Below the pieces are notes generated by a model. The model did not search any database. It was given only the letters and a program-made list of their open reading frames with translations, and was not told where the DNA came from. A stretch of 64,000 nucleotides of DNA, taken from contig CABYIR010000001.1 of the NCBI GenBank assembly GCA_902518955.1, positions 1 to 64,000 on the forward strand, written 5' to 3'. This stretch comes from an uncultured Pelagibacteraceae bacterium. GTDB lineage: Bacteria > Pseudomonadota > Alphaproteobacteria > Pelagibacterales > AG-422-B15. Position 1 is the stretch's first letter, and each line of letters opens with the position of its first letter. The translations under genes were made by a program, and so were the position numbers. Below are positions 46,972 through 55,041 of this stretch, piece by piece.

Positions 46972-47668
46972 TAGTTTCTAGTAAATTATTAATTCCAATA
47001 GTAAAAGTATATATATTAATCATTATCATGATTGCCATAAGTTTTTGCATTATTACCTTAAATACTTGGGTTTCCATTGTATAAGTTTGTGCGTAAAGTA
47101 TAGTATCAGCTGGGTCAATCTCAGGAATATGAGATAAATTAATTGCATATATAACAAGTAATGCAATTAGAGCTAAAGATAAGGATGCATATAAGTTATT
47201 TATTCGACTAAATAATATCGCAATCGAAAAAAAAATAATTCCTAAAGAAGTAGTGTTAAAAAAATATTCAGCTACAAAAATATGCTTTTGAAAATATAAA
47301 TCTTCTGGTGTAAATCCAACAGCAATATAGAAAAGGCAACCAATAAAAATAAAGGTGCCTCCAATTAGAGCAAACCCATAAGATATTTTATTTTGTTTAA
47401 ATAATTTAGGTATTTTTAAAAAGGAAATTCCTAAAAAAATATTCAAACAACAGATGGAAATAAATATAAAAGAAGAAAAAAAATTTGTATCACCAGACAT
47501 TGATTTATATCGCCCTAGTTCGCTTATAAAATTTTTAGTAAATGAATATCCAATCTGGTTGGTATCAAGGTGATTGCCCCCAGGAAATAACATCATTGAG
47601 ATAGCAAAAGCCACTATACTGATGATTATTATGAACCTTGGAACATATATGTACCAAAATTTATTCAT
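46961..47668 (-). CDS. DUF998-like membrane protein B
   Basis: 235 residues and six helices; clearly paralogous to the downstream gene (FPGGNHLDTNQIGYSFTKNF and AVGFTPEDLYFQKHIFVAEY match the loops of the partner). A tandem duplication followed by strong divergence is the simplest history. It may be preceded by a 26-residue membrane peptide gene. Function unknown. Confidence 0.7.
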   Translation of the reverse strand: MNKFWYIYVPRFIIIISIVAFAISMMLFPGGNHLDTNQIGYSFTKNFISELGRYKSMSGDTNFFSSFIFISICCLNIFLGISFLKIPKLFKQNKISYGFALIGGTFIFIGCLFYIAVGFTPEDLYFQKHIFVAEYFFNTTSLGIIFFSIAILFSRINNLYASLSLALIALLVIYAINLSHIPEIDPADTILYAQTYTMETQVFKVIMQKLMAIMIMINIYTFTIGINNLLETNDQ

Positions 47669-47675
47669 TGTTGAT

Positions 47676-47756
47676 TTAGGCTGAAAAACTTGAATAAGCT
47701 ATGTAGGTAACAAAGATAGCCACAACTACGTACATAACTCTATTGTCTAGATTCAT
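47676..47756 (-). CDS. Possible 26-residue membrane peptide
   Basis: Reads MNLDNRVMYVVVAIFVTYIA then YSSFSA, one short membrane helix, 7 bases before the DUF998-like pair on the same strand. The frame is open further upstream (to 47858) but that would run antisense through the Mpo1-like gene, so the internal ATG at 47756 is the most sensible start. Support is weak. Confidence 0.3.
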   Translation of the reverse strand: MNLDNRVMYVVVAIFVTYIAYSSFSA

Positions 47757-47779
47757 AATTAATAATATAATCATTAACA

Positions 47780-48121
47780 ATGGAAAATCCATCACGATAT
47801 ACAAATTATAAAGACTTTTTTCCTTACTATCTTCGCGAACACAGTAAGAAAAACACAAGAATACTTCATTATGTCGGTACTGGATTGGCTCAAATAATTC
47901 TTTGGAGCTCCATTATCACTCAAAGCTGGTTATTTATCCCGCTCGCATTTGTTTGTGGGTATGCTTTCGCATGGATTGGCCACTTCTTTATAGAACACAA
48001 TAAACCAGCAACATTTAAATATCCATGGTGGTCGCAAATTGGAGATCATCATATGACATGGCTGATGTTAACTGGCCGATTAAAAACGGCACTTAATGAT
48101 GCCGGTGTTGAAACTAAATAA
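47780..48121 (+). CDS. Mpo1-like/DUF962 family protein
   Basis: 113 residues with two membrane helices. The YYLREHSKKNTRILHYVGTG start, FAWIGHFFIEHNKPATFKYP and the ending YPWWSQIGDHHMTWLMLTGR match DUF962. The yeast member Mpo1 is an iron-dependent dioxygenase that alpha-oxidises 2-hydroxy fatty acids; the several conserved histidines here would fit iron binding, which is inference for this protein. Confidence 0.9.
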   Translation: MENPSRYTNYKDFFPYYLREHSKKNTRILHYVGTGLAQIILWSSIITQSWLFIPLAFVCGYAFAWIGHFFIEHNKPATFKYPWWSQIGDHHMTWLMLTGRLKTALNDAGVETK

Positions 48122-48524
48122 TAATTATAAATCTTATTAAGATCGCAAGCAGTATAAACTGACTGATTAACCAAAAGCCACCCCTCAAATGGGTGTTATC
48201 CATAAAGATATGATAAAATGAGTGGACGATGCGCAATAAGACATAAATCCAAGAAAGATAGATGAACGGTATATCCGATTTATCAAGTGTATAAATTAAT
48301 ATCAATAAAGCATAAAAAATTATCGGATATTCAAATAAGTTTTTTATATTGTTCTTAACCATTTGAAGGTCTTTTGGAGCATTTGGATAAGGATCGTAAG
48401 GTATTCCTTTTTCCCAATCATTTCCTGGCTTCATTAATCGCATTGATCCATACGTATGGTAAAAGCTTACAACCATCGTAAGGGCCATAAGAACAAGACC
48501 AGGAAATAAAAGATTTCCAAACAT
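48114..48524 (-). CDS. MAPEG-like membrane protein 1
   Basis: 136 residues, four helices. MAPEG-type motif NNIKNLFEYPIIFYALLILI (N..E.P.F) and the RIVHSFYHIFMDN segment place it in the eicosanoid/glutathione metabolism membrane family or its bacterial relatives. Paralogue of the next gene. Overlaps the convergent Mpo1-like gene by 8 bases. Confidence 0.8.
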   Translation of the reverse strand: MFGNLLFPGLVLMALTMVVSFYHTYGSMRLMKPGNDWEKGIPYDPYPNAPKDLQMVKNNIKNLFEYPIIFYALLILIYTLDKSDIPFIYLSWIYVLLRIVHSFYHIFMDNTHLRGGFWLISQFILLAILIRFIIII

Positions 48525-48567
48525 TAGTTACTAGGGAACAGCATCAATATTAATACTGTTTTAAGAT

Positions 48568-48999
48568 TTATAGCATTCCTATTAATCGAATCCACATCCA
48601 AATTAATGTTAGTAAAGCAGGGACAAAAATTAATGCTCTAACTGGAAAGCCACCCGCTACTACCAGATGATTAAAGAAAATATGATATACAGAATGAGCC
48701 AGGCGTAGATAAAAAAACCAATATGCAAGGCTAACGAAATAGGCATCAACATTTCCTGTAATGAATATAATTATACATACTGCATAAAAGAAAATCGGAT
48801 ATTCAAATAAATTGATATGATTTTTTTGAGCATTTCTAAGAATCATTGAACCCTCAGGAAAGAGTGCATGTCTATAATCCTCCCCTTGACTAGACTTATC
48901 TATATAAATCTCTTTTACTCTTAGTAAGGTTGTAAATAGGAATACAGCAACTGTAAGCAAAAGCATACAGTACATTGGGTAAAATATTTCAGTGCTCAT
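48568..48999 (-). CDS. MAPEG-like membrane protein 2
   Basis: 143 residues, four helices. NHINLFEYPIFFYAVCIIIF and RLAHSVYHIFFNHLVVAGGF parallel the neighbour. AAGGAG at 49007-49012 (minus strand), 7 bases from the ATG, is a good ribosome site. Tandem duplication. A lipid-peroxide or glutathione-linked function is suggested by the family only. Confidence 0.8.
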   Translation of the reverse strand: MSTEIFYPMYCMLLLTVAVFLFTTLLRVKEIYIDKSSQGEDYRHALFPEGSMILRNAQKNHINLFEYPIFFYAVCIIIFITGNVDAYFVSLAYWFFYLRLAHSVYHIFFNHLVVAGGFPVRALIFVPALLTLIWMWIRLIGML

Positions 49000-49014
49000 G
49001 ATGAATCTCCTTGC

Positions 49015-49044
49015 TTGAAATTAGAATCAGTAACATTATATACC
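49015..49044 (+). promoter_or_regulatory. Candidate sigma-70 promoter of the 32-codon unit
   Basis: TTGAAA at 49015-49020 and TATATA at 49037-49042 (spacer 16 bases) lie 43 bases before the ATG at 49086. The spacing is close to ideal and the boxes resemble consensus. It is on the plus strand, beside the start of the divergent MAPEG gene. Not tested. Confidence 0.5.
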
Positions 49045-49085
49045 TCTAAGATATTTTTTAACATATTTATGAAAGGAGGTGGTCT

Positions 49086-49184
49086 ATGTCTATTAGTAGT
49101 ATAATGGAGCCCACAACATTTGCGGGTCTTCCTAATCACTTAGATATTGGAAACCTTCACTTTGTAAGTGGAGCTCCGAATTAA
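49086..49184 (+). CDS. Putative 32-residue peptide with strong SD
   Basis: Encodes MSISSIMEPTTFAGLPNHLD followed by IGNLHFVSGAPN. AGGAGG at 49074-49079 lies 6 bases from the ATG, an almost perfect anti-16S match that is rare in the region. The frame is isolated on its strand: promoter-like boxes before it and a hairpin terminator 10 bases after the stop. It has no signal peptide, no cysteine and no charge-rich stretch. No family recognised. It could be a stand-alone peptide, a leader-like element or a dual-function small RNA. Confidence 0.55.
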   Translation: MSISSIMEPTTFAGLPNHLDIGNLHFVSGAPN

Positions 49185-49194
49185 AACTACAATT

Positions 49195-49222
49195 AGCCCC
49201 CATTAATTTGGGGGCTTTTTTT
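49195..49222 (+). terminator. Rho-independent terminator after the 32-codon unit
   Basis: AGCCCCC (49195-49201) pairs with GGGGGCT (49210-49216) over an 8-base loop and is followed by a T-run. Seven stem pairs, five of them strong G-C, make it the clearest terminator in the window. It closes the short unit and abuts the convergent thioesterase gene's end. Confidence 0.88.
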
Positions 49223-49583
49223 ATTTTAAATTGGCTTTAAATTTTCTTGGTTTTCCAGTTTTACCGACAGCAACATAAGATAAGTTTCCTGCAGCGACTA
49301 AAACTTCTTTTTTATTAAGCTCTACTCTTCTGGCTTCAAGTGAAAAAGTCATTTTTGAACCTTTAACTGATTTAACATCACCATAAATACAAATGAACTT
49401 TCCCAAATGCATTGGACTTTTAAATTTAACATTAACATCAGTTAAGACGGCCGCTCCACCAGAAACAATCTGTGAATAATAAATGCCTCCGTGTGCAATT
49501 TGTGTGGTAATCCAACCACCATGCCCAGTTCCATAGGGATTGGTGTTTTCAGGCTGACATATATTTCGAATAAGTAATTTCAT
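49221..49583 (-). CDS. Hot-dog fold thioesterase
   Basis: 120 residues of the YciA/acyl-CoA thioesterase type: NPYGTGHGGWITTQIAHGG, with a glycine-rich catalytic-turn region, then VNVKFKSPMHLGKFICIYG and RRVELNKKEVLVAAGN. Hydrolyses acyl-CoA thioesters; chain-length preference unknown. Overlaps the VanZ-like gene by 4 bases. Confidence 0.88.
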   Translation of the reverse strand: MKLLIRNICQPENTNPYGTGHGGWITTQIAHGGIYYSQIVSGGAAVLTDVNVKFKSPMHLGKFICIYGDVKSVKGSKMTFSLEARRVELNKKEVLVAAGNLSYVAVGKTGKPRKFKANLK

Positions 49584-49930
49584 TGAGTATTTTTCCTATA
49601 CAAATAAACAATAAAAATTGCTGATACACAACCAAGAATATTAAAAACACCATCAAATATTTCAAAATCTCTATGAGGTAGAAAGAAATGAAGTGTTTCA
49701 ATGAATAGACTTACAATTAGTGCTAGAGAAACACCAAATGAAAAGTTGTTATCTTTTCCATTAATAAGCTGAGCAATTGAACCCAGTATAAAAAATACAA
49801 TAAAATGCATGTGTTTATCAGTTAATGATTCAGGCGTATTGAGATCAGGAACTTCTTTGACATAAAGGTATAGTATTAGCCCAAGGTATCCGTAAAACAA
49901 AAGTTTCATTATGTTTATTGAATTATTCAT
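49580..49930 (-). CDS. VanZ-like family membrane protein
   Basis: 116 residues with four helices. The DKHMHFIVFFILGSIAQLI stretch carries the family's DK.xH motif, and ETLHFFLPHRDFEIFDGVFN resembles the conserved E..Q.F...R..d..D segment. VanZ proteins are associated with teicoplanin resistance in Gram-positives; in marine Proteobacteria the function is unknown. Divergent from the SDR gene. Confidence 0.85.
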   Translation of the reverse strand: MNNSINIMKLLFYGYLGLILYLYVKEVPDLNTPESLTDKHMHFIVFFILGSIAQLINGKDNNFSFGVSLALIVSLFIETLHFFLPHRDFEIFDGVFNILGCVSAIFIVYLYRKNTQ

Positions 49931-49968
49931 TGCGTATTGAGCTACCTTATATCAAAATCAGATAATAT

Positions 49969-50640
49969 ATGAAAAATATTATAGTTACGGGAGCCAATAA
50001 AGGTCTAGGTCTAGAGTTTACAAGACAATTATCGAAAGATAATCATGTTATCGCTACTGCACGAAATATATCAAGTGAACACGAATTACATTCATTACCC
50101 AACGTTAAAATTAAAAAGCTAGATCTATTATCTGATGCAACAATTGATCAATTTGTTGAAGATATTGCTGATACTCCAATTGATATATTAATTAACAATG
50201 CGGGCATATTTCACGAAGAACAATTTGAAGGACTTGATCCAAATATTTGGCTAGATGAAATGAAGATTAATGCCTTATCCCCTATTAGTTTAACTCATAA
50301 ACTCATAAAAAATCTTCAAGTAGGATCGTCTAAAAAAGTCATTTTTCTCTCAAGTCAGATGGGTAGCATTGATGACAATTACTCTGGTGGTTATTACTTC
50401 TATAGATCCTCCAAAGCTGCCTTAAATGCATCTGCTATGAGCCTTTCTATTGATTGGAAAGATGAAAATATAGCTGTGTTAATGATGCATCCAGGATGGG
50501 TCAGAACAGATATGGGCACATCTAAAGCTAAATTAAGCATTGAAGAAAGTGTCACTGGAATGCTTAACGTAATTGAAAATTTCACAATTGAGCAAACAGG
50601 CGCTTTTTTAAATTATGCAGGTCAGAAGCTTGAATGGTAA
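49969..50640 (+). CDS. Short-chain dehydrogenase
   Basis: 223 residues: VTGANKGLGLEFTRQL cofactor motif, NNAGIF, FLSSQMGSIDDN and catalytic YFYRSSKAAL. The closest pattern is C-factor/sniffer-type carbonyl reductases. It overlaps the small membrane gene by 7 bases and so opens an operon with the PNPO-family gene. Confidence 0.9.
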   Translation: MKNIIVTGANKGLGLEFTRQLSKDNHVIATARNISSEHELHSLPNVKIKKLDLLSDATIDQFVEDIADTPIDILINNAGIFHEEQFEGLDPNIWLDEMKINALSPISLTHKLIKNLQVGSSKKVIFLSSQMGSIDDNYSGGYYFYRSSKAALNASAMSLSIDWKDENIAVLMMHPGWVRTDMGTSKAKLSIEESVTGMLNVIENFTIEQTGAFLNYAGQKLEW

Positions 50641-50837
50641 AAGAGTTTCTTAAAAAATATCGAATTTTTATTTATATTATCATTATAGTCATATTTGCTT
50701 ATGTGAACTTAACAACATTTGATTTATATATGATTTCAAGAAATCCACTTATATTTCTTCAAACAAATTGGTTTGAAATCGTTGTACTATGGCTCTTGCT
50801 TTCGATTTATTACAAGATAAATAAGAACGATGAATGA
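50634..50837 (+). CDS. Small two-helix membrane protein
   Basis: 67 residues. FIYIIIIVIFAYVNLTTFDL and WFEIVVLWLLLSIYY are two hydrophobic helices joined by a short polar loop. No family recognised. Overlaps both neighbours (7 and 8 bases), evidence of co-translation between the SDR and PNPO-type genes. Confidence 0.7.
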   Translation: MVKEFLKKYRIFIYIIIIVIFAYVNLTTFDLYMISRNPLIFLQTNWFEIVVLWLLLSIYYKINKNDE

Positions 50838-51450
50838 ATTAGACCTGCCCAATCACTATGATGACTTAGATCTTATTTATAATGAGATTTGGACAAGTCT
50901 TGTAAGAGGAAAAAAAGATTCAAAATCAGAATTTCATCAATGTTATGTTTCAACTCATTCCGATGATTATCCATCACTTCGTACCGTTGTTCTCCGACAT
51001 GCCAACAAAGATAATCTCACAATCAGTTTCCATACAGATATAAGATCCAATAAAATCAATAATATAAATGACAATCCTAATGTAACAGTTTTACTCTATA
51101 GTCATGACAAAAAAATACAGATTCAGATCAAGGGGACGGCTGAAATCAACAATCAGAACGATAGAACGAGTGAGGTTTGGAAGAACATAAGATCATTTAG
51201 TAAAAAATGCTATATTGTTGAGCGGGCTCCAGGCTCAAAATCAGATGTTCCACTATCAGGATACTTGCCAGAACATGAAAAAACTGTGCCTGATGATGAA
51301 ATTCTACAACAAGGATATAAAAATTTTTCCTTAGTTGATATAAAAATCAATAAAATTGAATGGTTATATTTACACAGGTATGGTCATAGAAGAGCTTTAT
51401 TTGAGGTAAGCAACTGTGAAATTATAAATAAGCAATGGCTAACGCCTTAG
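50830..51450 (+). CDS. Pyridoxamine phosphate oxidase-like flavoprotein
   Basis: 206 residues, split-barrel FMN fold of the Alr4036 type. WTSLVRGKKDSKSEFHQCYV, then the FMN-binding YPSLRTVVLRHANKDNLTIS and FHTDIRSNKINNINDNPNVT match. The C-terminal WLYLHRYGHRRALFEV is typical. Classical PdxH would be slightly different in the C-terminus; pyridoxine-related or other small-molecule oxidation is possible. It ends the SDR operon. Confidence 0.85.
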   Translation: MNELDLPNHYDDLDLIYNEIWTSLVRGKKDSKSEFHQCYVSTHSDDYPSLRTVVLRHANKDNLTISFHTDIRSNKINNINDNPNVTVLLYSHDKKIQIQIKGTAEINNQNDRTSEVWKNIRSFSKKCYIVERAPGSKSDVPLSGYLPEHEKTVPDDEILQQGYKNFSLVDIKINKIEWLYLHRYGHRRALFEVSNCEIINKQWLTP

Positions 51451-51491
51451 GGTAAGAAAAATTAAATATTTATTAAATGAAAATAGAGTAC

Positions 51492-51707
51492 TCATATTAA
51501 TAAATAAATATTTCCGACAATGAACAATGGTATTTGTAAACCAAAGTTTGTCAAAATTGCTCGATCTGCCATCATATATCCAACAATTGTCCATCCTATG
51601 GCACCTGTTCCGTGAATAAAAATATTTAATGGATAAATATTTAAATTAGTGAGTAATATTCCAATTAGAATAAAGAAAGTGCTTACCCATTTAAGTTGAT
51701 TGACCAT
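51492..51707 (-). CDS. Small membrane protein, possibly DUF6552-like
   Basis: 71 residues with two to three helices. QLKWVSTFFILIGILLTNLN then NIYPLNIFIHGTGAIGWTIV recalls a short family sometimes tagged DUF6552, but the assignment is tentative. Alone between two plus-strand units; AAAGGATTATT precedes the ATG as a modest ribosome site. Confidence 0.55.
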   Translation of the reverse strand: MVNQLKWVSTFFILIGILLTNLNIYPLNIFIHGTGAIGWTIVGYMMADRAILTNFGLQIPLFIVGNIYLLI

Positions 51708-51885
51708 AATAATCCTTTCACATTACTTTAATAAAAATTATTTTAATTTAGGAAAAATACAAAACTAATACAAATAAAATAAGTATTTAATTAAAAAATT
51801 GAAATTTGTAAAAAATAAATAGAGAATATCAATAAGATTTATTTAACTTTAAACGTAAACAATTATTTAGAGTAAAGAAGTTAAT

Positions 51886-52719
51886 ATGAGTGTCTTAACT
51901 ATTATATTAATAGCTGCTGTACTTCATGCATCATGGAATGCCTTTATTAAAAATAAAGGTAATGGTTTTGCTAAAATGACAATACTAGCAACCATCATCA
52001 GTATAATTGTTGCTCCTTTTACATTTTTTGTTGGAGTTCCGCCTCTTGAAACATGTATGTATCTAGGTGTTAGCATTATTGCTCATACAATGTATATGCA
52101 TTCATTAACAAGAGCGTATCAGAATGAAGATTTCTCTGTTGCCTATCCATTTGCAAGAGGCTTGGCCCCTCTTCTTACCGTTATTATACTTTTATTTTTT
52201 TTCAATAGATCAATTTCAATAAACGAGCTGATTGGAATTGGCATTATAATTTTAGGGATATTAATTCTATTTAATGCTCAAAAATTGAAACTAAATTTCA
52301 AAATACTAATCTCACTGCTATATTTTCCTATTTCAATAGTTTTTTATACATTAGTTGACGCCATGGGGGTTAAAACCGCTGAGTCAACCCAGCAATTTAT
52401 AGTTTGGTTATTTCTATTAATTCCAATTCCGATGTTAGTGTATTCACTTGATAATCAAAAAGAGTTGATTGTTTCAACGTTTGTTGAAAATAAGTATTCA
52501 CTCATTGTTGCATCAATAGGCTCGTTAACATCCTATTCACTAGTCTTATGGGCTTATACTCAAGCTCCTATTTATTATGTTGCTTCAATACGAGAGAGCA
52601 GCATTATATTTGCATCATTAATTGGATTAATATTTTTCAAAGAAAAAGGATTGGTAAGAAGATTGATAGCAGCATTTGTCCTTTTTATAGGAGTGATAAT
52701 GTTAGAGCTGGCTTCTTAA
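51886..52719 (+). CDS. EamA/DMT family transporter
   Basis: 277 residues, ten predicted helices in two five-helix repeats. The N-terminal LHASWNAFIKNKGNGFAKM and SLTRAYQNEDFSVAYPFARG segments are typical of the drug/metabolite exporter family, and the C-terminal APIYYVASIRESSIIFASLI of its second repeat. Substrate unknown. Confidence 0.87.
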   Translation: MSVLTIILIAAVLHASWNAFIKNKGNGFAKMTILATIISIIVAPFTFFVGVPPLETCMYLGVSIIAHTMYMHSLTRAYQNEDFSVAYPFARGLAPLLTVIILLFFFNRSISINELIGIGIIILGILILFNAQKLKLNFKILISLLYFPISIVFYTLVDAMGVKTAESTQQFIVWLFLLIPIPMLVYSLDNQKELIVSTFVENKYSLIVASIGSLTSYSLVLWAYTQAPIYYVASIRESSIIFASLIGLIFFKEKGLVRRLIAAFVLFIGVIMLELAS

Positions 52720-52746
52720 ACGCAATAAAAAAACTTCATCATTAAG

Positions 52747-53742
52747 TTAAACCCCAAATGACTTTTTTAGAAATGCAAAATTAATATCTTCATATCCACC
52801 AGGTATAATTACATAGTGAATTGATAAAACAATTGCTACAGACACTAAGAGACCCATAATCATTTTTAAGAAATCTTTTCCAATAATAGGAAATACATAA
52901 CCAAGTTTATAGTCTGCTGCAGTTGAAGCGATTGCTAATTCTCTGCCACATAAAATACCTACAAATACCCAGGTAGTAGACATTGGTATGTCATTATACT
53001 GCTTAAAATATAATAGAATAAATGCATAAACGCCGTCAATGATAGTCGCAGACCTTACAAACCTAGTTCCTGTTTTATCCAAAACTATTTTTTGTATTCG
53101 TCCACCCTTCTCATAAAAAATATAAAATAATAATGCAGTACACAGCAGCATAATTCCGATTAGCATTGTTAGGGGTAATTCTCTTGGTAAGAATACAGCT
53201 ATATTTGCCATATCATGAGATAACCAGGTATACCAAAGAAAACCAGTTGTTAACCACTGAAAGACTCTCCATTGCTTAATGTTTTCAACCTTATCAAATT
53301 TTTCATTTATAATTCTGGAAAGAACAATCCATATTACATATGCAATAATAGCAGCTAGAGCATATCCCATTATAGATTTAACTAAAACTTTTTCTAAAAT
53401 AACTGTAGAGGCAAATGCTGATAAAACTAAAAATGTTGTAGAAACAGGCACTCCAAATCTAGTGAGCAAAAGCAAGAAGCCGGGTGCAGCAGCGTGATAC
53501 CATTTTATTTCTTGATAAGGAATTTTGTTCAATCTTCCATATGAAATATCTTCATGAATATACCACCCATAAAATAAAGTAAGGCATAATATTGAAGCTG
53601 CTGATCCTGCTAGAATATACCATCTAAATTTTTCTGAATTTGAAGCTATAAAGGTTCCTAAAGTTTGAACACTATCATTTGCTATAACTGAATAAGCGGC
53701 TAGGGTAAAACCTATAATCATGTAAATGGTAGAAATATCCAT
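52747..53742 (-). CDS. PiT-like inorganic phosphate transporter family
   Basis: 331 residues, about ten helices. The two inverted repeats show the PiT family's pattern: VIANDSVQTLGTFIASN in the first and WLSHDMANIAVFLPRELP in the second, with VSTTFLVLSAFAST and IPMSTTWVFVGILCGRE. It deviates from classical GANDVANA sequences, so the substrate might not be phosphate. ATG 53742 is chosen because GAGGAA lies upstream at good spacing; ATG 53808 would add 22 residues. Confidence 0.75.
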   Translation of the reverse strand: MDISTIYMIIGFTLAAYSVIANDSVQTLGTFIASNSEKFRWYILAGSAASILCLTLFYGWYIHEDISYGRLNKIPYQEIKWYHAAAPGFLLLLTRFGVPVSTTFLVLSAFASTVILEKVLVKSIMGYALAAIIAYVIWIVLSRIINEKFDKVENIKQWRVFQWLTTGFLWYTWLSHDMANIAVFLPRELPLTMLIGIMLLCTALLFYIFYEKGGRIQKIVLDKTGTRFVRSATIIDGVYAFILLYFKQYNDIPMSTTWVFVGILCGRELAIASTAADYKLGYVFPIIGKDFLKMIMGLLVSVAIVLSIHYVIIPGGYEDINFAFLKKSFGV

Positions 53743-54041
53743 TATCGTTTCCTCACTTGAATAAAAATTAAATAAAATAAAGGCGGATGAAAGAATGTAG
53801 AAAAACATTCAGATAATTCTTGAAAAAAAGCAGCAATCTTCATTGTTTAATAGTTTAATTTAAGAATTGTTTGATCTTTGAATGATTCGAATAATTTTCT
53901 CAATTATTTATGAATAAAAATTAAAAAAATTATCTTAATAACTTTAATTAATATTTCTGAATGAATAATTTTTGTTTTTAAGAAGATTTAAGATTATGTA
54001 AAATATATTTTAAATTAATAAAAACAATGGTATACTAAAGC
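53743..54041. other. 299-base gap without clear genes
   Basis: Very AT-rich spacer between the divergent PiT-like gene and a 49-codon membrane frame. TATACT stands at 54031 just before that frame. No tRNA, hairpin terminator or convincing coding frame was seen. Confidence 0.4.
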
Positions 54042-54191
54042 ATGTTAAAAAAATTTCTCAATGAAAAATCTGAACTAGAAAAAAAACTTGATAATATAAA
54101 TCATATTATGGAACTGGTCAGAACGATAGTCCCGCTTTTACTTCTTGTTTTGAATACAATCATTTTATTGAAACTATTTGAGATTATTTAA
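54042..54191 (+). CDS. Putative 49-residue coiled-coil membrane protein
   Basis: MLKKFLNEKSELEKKLDNIN forms a charged, heptad-like N-terminal helix; the rest (TIVPLLLLVLNTIILLKLFE) is one membrane helix. Architecture is credible for a small membrane-anchored coiled-coil peptide. It stops 4 bases before the YwaF-like gene's end on the other strand. No Shine-Dalgarno; conservation is unknown. Confidence 0.4.
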   Translation: MLKKFLNEKSELEKKLDNINHIMELVRTIVPLLLLVLNTIILLKLFEII

Positions 54192-54194
54192 TAT

Positions 54195-54929
54195 TTAAAA
54201 ATTATAGCTACTTTGAAACTTTCTTTTACTGCTCTTTTTAATTAGGTAGTAAGGCAAGAATGTTAAGGCAAATAATAAAGCGCTAGCAACTATTAAATAT
54301 GGAATATGCATTGGTGGATCAGGAAAGAATGACAAAATAGTGCCCACATCTGGCGATTTCATTAGATACCAATAGTTTACACCTTCATCATAATGAATAA
54401 GCAATATGTTTATGATATAAATAAATGGCATCGCAATTAGAGTAACGATAAATATTTTAAGAACGGTTATCCATTTCAGATTTGTAGATAGATTAATACA
54501 TGCAAACATTACTGCTGTTAGCAGTAGCGCATGAGAGAAATAATAAGTGATAAACCTTGCATCAGGAAACCCTAAAGCTAGATCAGGGGTAAGCATTGCT
54601 GCAAGATTACCTGTGAACCCCCAAAAGAAAGCAATTTCAAAGAAAAACTGTATTCTATAAATAAAAAATAATCCCATTGATATTGCAGCTATGTGACAAA
54701 TGTGTATCGGCATAATTTGCAAAAGTGGATCACCATAAAAGTAGAACCGATAAAATGGCTTCACTAATTCATGAGTGATTAAGAGAAATGCAAATACATA
54801 AGAGATATTTCTTATTACCATCTTATTATTTACTGCATAAATAATGAGTGGAATTAAAATAGATGCAGAAAGTATGATACTTAACGTTATTAAGTGTTCA
54901 GCCCCAAATAAGACAAAGCTACTTTGCAT
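54195..54929 (-). CDS. YwaF/TIGR02206 family membrane protein
   Basis: 244 residues, seven to eight helices. FVLFGAEHLITLSIIL opens it; LLQIMPIHICHIAAISMGLF carries the conserved PxHxC motif; FFWGFTGNLAAMLTPDL follows. Uncharacterised family of integral membrane proteins. Alone between plus-strand microgene and the dehalogenase. Confidence 0.83.
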   Translation of the reverse strand: MQSSFVLFGAEHLITLSIILSASILIPLIIYAVNNKMVIRNISYVFAFLLITHELVKPFYRFYFYGDPLLQIMPIHICHIAAISMGLFFIYRIQFFFEIAFFWGFTGNLAAMLTPDLALGFPDARFITYYFSHALLLTAVMFACINLSTNLKWITVLKIFIVTLIAMPFIYIINILLIHYDEGVNYWYLMKSPDVGTILSFFPDPPMHIPYLIVASALLFALTFLPYYLIKKSSKRKFQSSYNF

Positions 54930-55041
54930 AATTTAAGGCTAATTCAAAAAAGAAATCATTTAAATCAGTAAATTTGTATTACTTAAGCTACTGATTATAA
55001 ACAGGATTTGAACTGTAGATATGCAACCCTTCCCACCCTCA

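Noticed and set aside
47757-47858. Extended minus-strand frame opposite the 5' end of the Mpo1-like gene
   Set aside because: It runs antisense to a well-supported gene; only the internal 26-codon part is listed, with low confidence.
54955-55041. Possible tRNA remnant in the gap before the dehalogenase gene (aggatttgaact like a T arm)
   Set aside because: No acceptor or anticodon arm could be paired; too short for a tRNA.
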